Part shown: positions 1 through 5,776 of the stretch, one piece after another | Layout: each line of letters begins with the position of its first letter | Position numbering within the stretch: position 1 is the stretch's first letter | Assembly (NCBI GenBank): GCA_041483175.1 | Contig: JBGPFD010000041.1 | Coordinates: 1-19,759, forward strand | Direction of reading: 5' to 3' | Source: Gp7-AA10 sp041483175 | GTDB lineage: Bacteria; Acidobacteriota; Thermoanaerobaculia; Gp7-AA8 | DNA length: 19,759 bases | Position numbers and translations under genes: made by a program | The notes under the pieces: model-generated | Seen by the model: the letters and a program-made list of their open reading frames with translations, nothing else | What the model was told of the DNA's origin: nothing | Database searches by the model: none

Positions 1-1093
1 CGACCGGTTCGCTCCGCCCGAGCCGTTCCTGTGCGATTTTCTTCGAGCCGATCCACTGGATGTTGGACAGCACCTGCGCGGCGAAGGCCTCGTGCATCTC
101 GATGACGCCGATGTCTTTGAGCGTGATGTTCGCGCGCTCCAATGCGATGGGAAGAGCGAACACGGGGCCCTGCAGGAGCTGATCGAACGGATCGATCGCC
201 GCGAAGGCGTAGCTCTTGAGATAGCCAATCGGTTTCAAGCCTTCCGCTTTCGCCTTCTCCTCCGACATCAGCAGCACGGCAGAGGCGCCGTCGGTCAGCG
301 GCGAGGAATTGCCGGCGGTAATCGTGCCGTATTTGCGATCGAATACCGGGCGGAGCTTCGACAGCGCGTCGAGCGTTGAATCGGCGCGGATCAGATTGTC
401 GGTTTCCACGACGTTCTCGTACGTCGGCGGCACGACGACGGTCATGACCTCTTCCTTGAATCGGCCGCTGGCCGTCGCCGCCGCGGCGCGATGATGGCTC
501 TGCAGAGCGAAGCGGTCCTGTGCCTCGCGCGAGATGTGGTTCTCCTTGGCCATCTTTTCGGTCGACTCGCCCATGGTCAGGCCGGTGGTCGACTCGGCGA
601 TGGCCGGCGTGTCGGGCGCCAGATCTTTCGGCCGGATTCGGGTGAACGCGCCGAGTTTCTTGCCGACGCTTTTCTGCTTGCTCGCCGTGACCAGCGCATC
701 GGAGAAGTTCTTGGAGAAGAGAATGGGAATGTCGGAGAGCGACTCAGCGCCGCCGGCGATCACCGTGTCGGCATAGCCCCGGAAGATCATGCCGGCGGCG
801 TCGGCGATGGCCTGGTTGGAGGAGGCGCACGCCTTCCCGACGGTGTACCCGGGGATTTTCTTCGGCAGTCCCGTGCCCAGGACGATCTCCCGGGCGATGT
901 TGGGCGCTTTCACGGACGGGATCACGTTTCCGTACACCACTTCCTGCACGCTGTTCGGATCGATTCCTGTTCGCTCGATCAGCTCCGCGACCACGATCTT
1001 CCCGAGGTCCAGCGCGGTGAGGTGGGCATAGTGCGTTCCCGATCTGGCGAAGGGAGTGCGGAGGCCGCGGACGATGGCAACGCGGGTGGGCAT
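1..1093 (-). CDS. fadI: FadI-like acetyl-CoA acyltransferase (thiolase), 3' end outside window
   Basis: This gene encodes a thiolase that should cleave 3-ketoacyl-CoA with CoA in the last step of fatty-acid beta-oxidation, in the cytoplasm. The reverse-strand translation from ATG 1093 begins MPTRVAIVRGLRTPFARSG and runs 364 codons to the window edge. The nucleophilic cysteine lies in GKACASSNQ (about C89), the NSSPLTDGAS segment follows, and the active-site histidine is in MHEAFAAQ (about H334). The C-terminal part with the final catalytic cysteine (CxGGG-type loop) is beyond position 1. Motifs such as IAREIVLGTG, STGLTMG and GYLKSYAF resemble E. coli FadI more than short-chain PhaA/AtoB thiolases. 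No FadJ partner is visible here. There is no clear Shine-Dalgarno; an extended -10-like TGCTATCCT lies just upstream. The family is certain, the FadI subgroup likely. Confidence 0.93.
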   Translation of the reverse strand, partial: MPTRVAIVRGLRTPFARSGTHYAHLTALDLGKIVVAELIERTGIDPNSVQEVVYGNVIPSVKAPNIAREIVLGTGLPKKIPGYTVGKACASSNQAIADAAGMIFRGYADTVIAGGAESLSDIPILFSKNFSDALVTASKQKSVGKKLGAFTRIRPKDLAPDTPAIAESTTGLTMGESTEKMAKENHISREAQDRFALQSHHRAAAATASGRFKEEVMTVVVPPTYENVVETDNLIRADSTLDALSKLRPVFDRKYGTITAGNSSPLTDGASAVLLMSEEKAKAEGLKPIGYLKSYAFAAIDPFDQLLQGPVFALPIALERANITLKDIGVIEMHEAFAAQVLSNIQWIGSKKIAQERLGRSEPV

Positions 1094-1104
1094 GGGCGGG
1101 GTGG

Positions 1105-1113
1105 AGGATAGCA
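1105..1113 (-). promoter_or_regulatory. Candidate extended -10 box for the thiolase gene
   Basis: On the minus strand this reads TGCTATCCT, a TGn motif followed by a TATAAT-like hexamer. Only 11 nt separate the hexamer from the ATG at 1093, so the leader would be very short. No convincing -35 box was found. It is a pattern match only. Confidence 0.25.
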
Positions 1114-1127
1114 CGAGGCAAGAAATG

Positions 1128-1217
1128 AAGAATTCCGAATTGCGAATTCAGAATGAAGAAACAAGCCGGGTCGGGCGAATGTGCTTCTTCATTCTAAATT
1201 CGCAATTCGAAATTCTT
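1128..1217. repeat. AT-rich intergenic palindrome, copy 1 (between thiolase and zwf)
   Basis: Two 33-nt arms at 1128-1160 and 1185-1217 are inverted copies of each other with two mismatches, separated by a 24-nt GC-rich loop. The arms are made of GAATT/TTCGAA words ending in GAATGAAGAA, strikingly AT-rich against the GC-rich surroundings. The element fills most of the gap between two divergent genes. A related copy lies at 2805-2893. It could be a REP/MITE-like dispersed palindrome; no coding capacity is visible. Confidence 0.85.
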
Positions 1218-1246
1218 AATTCAAATACAATCAACGCAATCGCATC

Positions 1247-2806
1247 ATGTCTGTTGCTGCCCCCGCCCAGGCCCTTGCCCCGAATCCGCTCCGCGAGGGG
1301 CTGGAGCAGGAGCGTGTGCCCGACGCCTCCTGCCTGGTTATCTTCGGCGCGTCAGGCGATCTGACATCGAGGAAGCTGCTGCCGGCGCTTTACTCGCTGG
1401 CGCACGACGGGTTGCTTCCGGCGGGCCAGACCATCGTCGGCTTCGCGCGACCGGATTACACCGACGACGCCTTCCGCATGGCCATGCGCGAGGCGTGCGA
1501 CAAGTACGCACGCACGCGGCCGGTCGACGCCGCGGTGTGGGACAACTTCGCCAAGGGCCTGTTCTATGTGCAGGGCGATTTCGCCGAGCCGTCGGCCTAC
1601 TTTCGTCTCAATCAGAAACTGCAGGAATGCGATCGCACGCGCGGCACGGGAGGGCGGAGGATCTACTACCTCGCTGTTCCTCCGCAGTTTTTCCCGGTGA
1701 TCTCCGAGCTCCTCGGTGCGGAAAAGATGGTCACCGATCCGGAGCGCGGAGGCCCGTTCACGCGCGTGATCATCGAGAAGCCGTTCGGCCACGACCTGCA
1801 ATCGGCGAAAGAGCTGAATCGCGTCGCAGTGACCACGTTCCGCGAGCGCCAGGTCTTCCGCATCGATCACTACCTGGGCAAGGAAACGGTGCAGAACCTG
1901 CTGGTGCTGCGCTTCGCCAACGGCATTTTCGAGCCCTTCTGGAATCGTCAGTATATTGACCATGTGCAGTTGGCGGTCGCCGAATCGATCGGCGTGGAAA
2001 AGCGTGGCGGGTACTTCGAGACCGCCGGCATTGCCCGCGACATCGTCCAGAATCACCTGCTGCAGCTCGTCTCGCTCGTGGCCATGGAGCCGCCGGTGGC
2101 TTTCGAGGCCGATCCGGTACGCGACGAAAAGGTGAAGGTTCTGCGCGCGCTGCGCGAGTTTCCGACGGGGCACGAGACCGAATGCACCGTGCGCGGTCAG
2201 TACACCGACGGCTCCGTTCTCGGAGAGAAGGCGATCGCCTATCGGAAGGAGCCGAACGTCAGCCCCGAGTCGAAGACCGAGACATACGCGGCGATGAAGG
2301 TGTTCATCGATAACTGGCGATGGGCCGGCGTCCCGTTCTACATCCGCGCGGGAAAGCGGCTGCCGAAACGGGTCACCGACATCTCCATTCACTTCCGCCC
2401 CGCGCCATATCCGATGTGGCGGAAGCTGCGCGGCGTGACCACGCAGCCGAACGTGCTCGCTATCCGCATCCAGCCGGACGAAGGGATCTCCCTCAAGTTC
2501 GATTCGAAAGTGCCCGGGCCATCGGTGCGCACGGCGCCCGTGACTATGGAGTTTCGCTACGCGACGTCATTCGGCGCCGAGCCGCCGGAGGCCTACGAAC
2601 GCCTGCTGTTGGAGACGATGCTCGGCGACTCGACCCTTTTCGCGCGGCGCGACGAGGTGGAAACCGCGTGGTCCTGGCTCGATCCGCTGCTCGCGGCCTG
2701 GGCCGCCGACCTCCGCCCACCCGATTTCTATGCTGCCGGAACGTGGGGGCCGGAATCGGCGGATCAATTGATCGAGAGGGACGGGCGAAAATGGAGAAGA
2801 CCATGA
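1247..2806 (+). CDS. zwf: Glucose-6-phosphate 1-dehydrogenase
   Basis: The enzyme oxidises glucose 6-phosphate to 6-phosphogluconolactone with NAD(P)+, the entry of the oxidative pentose phosphate pathway. The 519-residue product has the N-terminal Rossmann dinucleotide motif GASGDLTSRK (residues 34-43), EKPFG (177-181), the substrate-binding signature RIDHYLGKE (205-213) and the catalytic histidine in RDIVQNHLLQ (H270). The 62-residue spacing from H208 to H270 matches the H178/H240 pair of the Leuconostoc enzyme. Length is normal for the family. ATG 1247 is chosen because it gives a normal N-terminus; it has no Shine-Dalgarno. A TACAAT -10-like word lies at 1226-1231, directly after the upstream palindrome. 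The gene is followed by opcA and pgl in the same direction, probably one operon. Its TGA stop (2804-2806) merges into the next palindrome. Confidence 0.97.
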   Translation: MSVAAPAQALAPNPLREGLEQERVPDASCLVIFGASGDLTSRKLLPALYSLAHDGLLPAGQTIVGFARPDYTDDAFRMAMREACDKYARTRPVDAAVWDNFAKGLFYVQGDFAEPSAYFRLNQKLQECDRTRGTGGRRIYYLAVPPQFFPVISELLGAEKMVTDPERGGPFTRVIIEKPFGHDLQSAKELNRVAVTTFRERQVFRIDHYLGKETVQNLLVLRFANGIFEPFWNRQYIDHVQLAVAESIGVEKRGGYFETAGIARDIVQNHLLQLVSLVAMEPPVAFEADPVRDEKVKVLRALREFPTGHETECTVRGQYTDGSVLGEKAIAYRKEPNVSPESKTETYAAMKVFIDNWRWAGVPFYIRAGKRLPKRVTDISIHFRPAPYPMWRKLRGVTTQPNVLAIRIQPDEGISLKFDSKVPGPSVRTAPVTMEFRYATSFGAEPPEAYERLLLETMLGDSTLFARRDEVETAWSWLDPLLAAWAADLRPPDFYAAGTWGPESADQLIERDGRKWRRP

Positions 2807-2893
2807 ATTTCGAATTTCGAATGAAGAATTGAGAAGGAGCGTGGTGTTTGCCCCATTCTTCATTCTTCATTCGCAATTCGAAATTCGAAATTT
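2805..2893. repeat. AT-rich intergenic palindrome, copy 2 (between zwf and opcA)
   Basis: The left arm (about 2805-2835) and right arm (about 2857-2893) share the words GAATTTCGAATTTCGAA and GAATGAAGAA in inverted orientation with a short gap. It belongs to the same family as 1128-1217. The left end overlaps the zwf stop codon and the right end stops 7 nt before the opcA GTG, so the element fills the whole intergenic gap. Confidence 0.82.
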
Positions 2894-2899
2894 GGTTTT

Positions 2900-3991
2900 G
2901 TGGCCATGAGTAATTCTGCCCTCGAAGCTGACGTTCGAGTCGATCCGCGGGCGATCGAAAACCGCCTGGCGGAGCTGTGGCGCAACAACAAGGAGGCGGG
3001 GGATGACGCCCTGACGCGCGCCGCGCTGTGGAACGTCGTTGCCCACACGTCGTCGACGGAGCTGCACACGGAGGCGAGCGGGGTGCTCGGCCGCGCGAGC
3101 GCTACGGTGCCGCAGCGGGCCATCATCGTCCGCGCCATGCCGGCCGCCGAGCCGGAGATCGCCTGCTGGATCAGCGCGAACTGCCACCTCGTCGGCGCCG
3201 GAAAACAGATCTGCTCCGAGGAGATCGCCATCGTCGCGGGGGGCGACCGCATCCATCGCGTGCCGCCGCTGGTCAATGCGCTGCTCATTCCGGACATGCC
3301 GGTGGCGGTGTGGTGGCTGGGCGATCTGCCGAACGAGCATGAGGATTACGTGCTGTCGCTGCTCGAGCCCGCCGATCGGCTGATCGTCGACTCGGTGCAC
3401 TTCGACTCGCCCGCCGATCTGCTGCTGGTGAACCGCGTGGCGGAAAAGACGACCACCACACCGGCCGATCTCAACTGGATCCGGCTCGAGGAATGGAGGA
3501 CGGCGACCGCGGCGATCTTCGATCCGCCCGATATGCGCAGCCGCCTGAACAGCATCCGGCGCCTGCGCGTCGTGGCCGCAACGTCCGACACCGAGCTGTT
3601 CGGCGAGTCGGTGGAGGCTCTGCTCTACGCGGCGTGGATCAGCGCCCAGGTCGGACACGACGTCGACGCGCACGGAAAAGTGGAGGGAGTTCTCGGATCG
3701 ATCGACTACGCCATCGAGCGCCGCCGGCAGGAGAACGGCGCCGGCGGCATCATCCACGCCGAGATCCAGTTTGACGACGGCTCGTCGGCCAGCATCGCCC
3801 GCGATCGCGATCGCGGAATCCTCGCGGCGAACGTCGACGGGGTCATCTCCATGCCGGAAGCGATCACCCGCGCCGTGTTGCAGCGGCCGGATGAGTTGAT
3901 CGTGCGGCAACTGAAGCAGGCCAAAGGTGACCAGGTGCTGCTGAAAGTGCTCCCGATCGCATCGCGTCTGGCAAAACGGATGGAGCGATGA
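2900..3991 (+). CDS. opcA: Glucose-6-phosphate dehydrogenase assembly protein OpcA
   Basis: OpcA is an allosteric/assembly partner of glucose-6-phosphate dehydrogenase, best known from cyanobacteria and actinobacteria. The 363-residue product carries the family hallmark IPDMPVAVWWLGDLP (about residues 130-144), preceded by RIHRVPPLVNALL, and has the expected length and two-part layout. It lies between zwf and pgl on the same strand, the classical OpcA context. The start is either GTG 2900 or ATG 2906, two codons later; neither has a Shine-Dalgarno because the palindrome occupies the upstream gap. The stop at 3989-3991 is followed 8 nt later by another palindrome. The family call is strong from motif and context. 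The biochemical role is transferred from other phyla. Confidence 0.9.
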   Translation: MAMSNSALEADVRVDPRAIENRLAELWRNNKEAGDDALTRAALWNVVAHTSSTELHTEASGVLGRASATVPQRAIIVRAMPAAEPEIACWISANCHLVGAGKQICSEEIAIVAGGDRIHRVPPLVNALLIPDMPVAVWWLGDLPNEHEDYVLSLLEPADRLIVDSVHFDSPADLLLVNRVAEKTTTTPADLNWIRLEEWRTATAAIFDPPDMRSRLNSIRRLRVVAATSDTELFGESVEALLYAAWISAQVGHDVDAHGKVEGVLGSIDYAIERRRQENGAGGIIHAEIQFDDGSSASIARDRDRGILAANVDGVISMPEAITRAVLQRPDELIVRQLKQAKGDQVLLKVLPIASRLAKRMER

Positions 3992-3999
3992 GTACCTCC

Positions 4000-4086
4000 T
4001 GTCACCCCGAGCGTGAGCGAGGGGCCTGGGCGTTGGTGTGGTGCGGCGCCGCCCCTCCAGGCGCCTCGCTCACGCTCGGCGTGACA
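4000..4086. repeat. GC-rich intergenic palindrome (between opcA and pgl)
   Basis: Two 30-nt arms at 4000-4029 and 4057-4086 are inverted repeats with two mismatches around a 27-nt loop. Each arm starts TGTCAC and contains CGAGCGTGAGCGAGG. The arm sequence recalls the dispersed TGTCATCCTGAGCG-type repeats I remember from acidobacterial genomes; that comparison is from memory. The right arm ends 8 nt before the pgl ATG. It has no T-tract, so it is not a typical intrinsic terminator. Confidence 0.85.
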
Positions 4087-4094
4087 CATTCCCG

Positions 4095-4772
4095 ATGAAC
4101 CTTCGAATCTTCGACAGTGTCGCTGATCTCCTCGGCGCCGCGGCGCGCACCATCCTGCAGCGCGTGCAGGGGGGAGCGCGCTCGATCGCCCTCTCCGGCG
4201 GCTCCACGCCGAAACCTCTCTACCAGCTTCTCGGCGAGTCGGAGATCCTGCGAGCGATCCCCATCACATGGGTGGTCGTTGACGAGCGAACTGTCCCCAT
4301 CGACGATCCGCAGTCGAACGCCGGCATGATTCAGAAGACGCTGTTCGCGCGCGGAATCCCGGAGAGGCATCGGTTTCTTCGTTTTCAGACCGAGCTCGGC
4401 GACCCGGCGCGCACCGCGGAAGAGTTCGAACGCGAATGGCACGCGCTGGGAATGGAACGGCTCGACCTCGCCCTGCTCGGCATGGGCGACGACGGCCACA
4501 CGGCGTCGTTGTTTCCCGGCACGACGGCGCTGAACGTCGATGATCGCGTCGCGACGGCGGTGCACGTCCCGCGACTGGACGCCTGGAGAGTGACGCTGAC
4601 CAAACCGGTACTTCGCGACGCCGCGCTGCGGTTGGTCCTCGCATCAGGGGCCAGTAAGCGTCCGATCCTGCAGCAGGTGCGGGCCGGAGCCGATCTTCCG
4701 ATCGCCATGGTCACGCGCGGCGTGGAGACGTGGTGGTTCGTCGACCACGAGGCCGCTGATACGACGCCGTAA
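4095..4772 (+). CDS. pgl: 6-phosphogluconolactonase
   Basis: The enzyme hydrolyses 6-phosphogluconolactone, the product of Zwf, to 6-phosphogluconate in the cytoplasm. From ATG 4095 the product is 225 residues, normal for the SOL/DevB-type family. It shows the phosphate-binding loop SGGSTP (34-39), VDER (62-65) and the catalytic-region motif GMGDDGHTASLFP (129-141). The reading frame is open further upstream to ATG 4038, but that extension is translated palindrome, so the start at MNLRIFDSV is chosen. No Shine-Dalgarno is seen before it. It is the third gene of the zwf-opcA-pgl cluster. The 6-phosphogluconate dehydrogenase gene is not in the window. Confidence 0.95.
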   Translation: MNLRIFDSVADLLGAAARTILQRVQGGARSIALSGGSTPKPLYQLLGESEILRAIPITWVVVDERTVPIDDPQSNAGMIQKTLFARGIPERHRFLRFQTELGDPARTAEEFEREWHALGMERLDLALLGMGDDGHTASLFPGTTALNVDDRVATAVHVPRLDAWRVTLTKPVLRDAALRLVLASGASKRPILQQVRAGADLPIAMVTRGVETWWFVDHEAADTTP

Positions 4773-4784
4773 AGCACTTTGCGG

Positions 4785-4790
4785 TAAGAT
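4785..4790 (+). promoter_or_regulatory. Candidate -10 box, possibly of a leaderless transcript
   Basis: TAAGAT lies exactly 6 nt before the GTG at 4797, so transcription would start at or next to the start codon. No -35 box is evident and no Shine-Dalgarno precedes the gene. It is suggestive only. Confidence 0.3.
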
Positions 4791-4796
4791 TCTGTC

Positions 4797-5381
4797 GTGC
4801 CCGACGCCCTTAGCGATCACGCCGTCGATAACCTCCGCTACATCCGCGAGGCCATGGAGCGCGCCGCCGCGTTCACCTCCATTCCCGGCTGGGGCGGATT
4901 CGCCATCGGCATCACCGCACTGGCGACCACGGCCCTCACCGAGCCGATGACCGCCTGGAATCCGCGCCGCTGGCTGGCCATATGGCTGCTCGAGGCGGTC
5001 GTCGCCAGCGTCCTCGGCGGGACCGCGATGTGGAGGAAGGGGAGGCGTGCCGGAACGTCGTTCACCTCGGGAGCGGCGCGGCGATTCTTTGTCAGCTACT
5101 TCGCGCCGCTCATCGCCGGCGCGGCGCTGACGTTTGCCGTGGTCAATGGCGGCATCTTCCAACCGCTTCCGTCGATCTGGCTTCTGTTGTACGGAGCGGC
5201 GTTCGTCAGCAGCGGCGCGTTTTCCATCCGCGTCATTCCGGTCATGGGCTTCTGCTTCATGTTTTTCGGCGTGCTCGCCGCATTTGTTCCGTTGGTCGTC
5301 GGGAACCTCTTCCTCGGCGCAGGATTCGGCGGGTTGCACATCATCTTCGGTCTGATCATCGCGAGGAACTATGGCGGCTAG
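4797..5381 (+). CDS. Six-span integral membrane protein, function unknown
   Basis: I do not recognise a named family. The 194-residue product has a short soluble N-terminus with NLRYIREAMERA (helical), then about six hydrophobic spans near residues 27-46, 60-78, 99-121, 126-144, 149-171 and 175-191. No enzyme motif is visible. The GTG at 4797 is used because it opens the frame 24 nt after pgl and gives a plausible cytoplasmic start. Its 3' end overlaps the start of a winged-helix regulator by 11 nt, so the two are translationally linked. A membrane protein followed by this type of regulator is a recurring arrangement in environmental bacteria, which suggests a membrane stress or efflux-type function, but that is inference. 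Confidence 0.8.
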   Translation: MPDALSDHAVDNLRYIREAMERAAAFTSIPGWGGFAIGITALATTALTEPMTAWNPRRWLAIWLLEAVVASVLGGTAMWRKGRRAGTSFTSGAARRFFVSYFAPLIAGAALTFAVVNGGIFQPLPSIWLLLYGAAFVSSGAFSIRVIPVMGFCFMFFGVLAAFVPLVVGNLFLGAGFGGLHIIFGLIIARNYGG

Positions 5382-5715
5382 AACGGCGGCAAAACGCGCG
5401 GCGCGCGCTGTGGAGAGCGCGATTCCCGATCTCGATCGCCTCATTCACGAGAAGACCCGGCTGGCCATCGTCAGCGCGCTGGCGGTCAATCCAACGCTGA
5501 CGTTTAACGAACTGAAGGCCATCCTGAAGACGACCGACGGCAACGTCAGCGCACACACGCGCAAACTCGAGGAAGCGAACTACCTCACCTGCAGGAAATC
5601 GTTCGAAGGCCGCATGCCGAAGACTGAATACTCGCTGAGCGCCGCCGGCCGCCGTGCCCTCGAGCGCTACCTCGATCACATGGAAGCGCTCATCAAGGCC
5701 ACGCGGGGGACGTAG
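5371..5715 (+). CDS. Winged-helix transcriptional regulator (HTH_34 type)
   Basis: This is a 114-residue DNA-binding protein of the small MarR/ArsR-like winged-helix group (PF13601 type). The core runs from LDRLIHEKTRLAIVSALA (about 21-38), through the recognition-helix region TTDGNVSAHTRKLEEANYL, to the wing FEGRMPKTEYSLSAAGRRAL. No metal-binding cysteine pair of ArsR type is seen and no ligand domain is present. The ATG at 5371 lies inside the 3' end of the membrane-protein gene, with GAGGA 4 nt upstream. It probably regulates its own two-gene unit. Its TAG stop at 5713-5715 is part of the GTAG that opens the palindromic element at 5712. Confidence 0.9.
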   Translation: MAARTAAKRAARAVESAIPDLDRLIHEKTRLAIVSALAVNPTLTFNELKAILKTTDGNVSAHTRKLEEANYLTCRKSFEGRMPKTEYSLSAAGRRALERYLDHMEALIKATRGT

Positions 5716-5775
5716 GGCACGGCTGCGCCGTGCCGCCCCCCAGGGTCCGGCGGGCGAGGGCGCCCGCCGCTACAC
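5712..5775. repeat. GTAG...CTAC double-hairpin element, copy 1
   Basis: Two adjacent GC hairpins lie between GTAG (5712-5715) and CTACAC (5770-5775). The first has arms GGCACGGC/GCCGTGCC with a 3-nt loop; the second has 9-bp arms CGGCGGGCG/CGCCCGCCG with loop AGGG. The left 23 nt are an exact reverse complement of 12595-12617. The right part matches the reverse complement of the left half of 17072-17126 with one difference. It sits between convergent genes. The leading TAG is the stop of the upstream plus-strand gene and a further CTAC (5777-5780) holds the stop of the minus-strand gene. It could act as a bidirectional terminator, though no T-tract is present. Confidence 0.85.
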
Positions 5776-5776
5776 G

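Noticed and set aside
1352..2392. Long minus-strand open frame opposite zwf
   Set aside because: It is antisense to a gene with unmistakable Zwf motifs; the translation has the Arg/His/Leu-rich composition typical of shadow frames in GC-rich DNA.
2867..3910. Long minus-strand open frame opposite opcA
   Set aside because: It is a complement-frame shadow of the opcA coding sequence without any recognisable motif.
4038..4094. Upstream extension of pgl to ATG 4038
   Set aside because: The extra 19 residues translate the right arm of a palindrome, and the family N-terminus fits ATG 4095.
5712..5775. Classical intrinsic terminator
   Set aside because: The hairpins are strong but neither side has a run of T residues; they are listed as repeats and only possibly as terminators.
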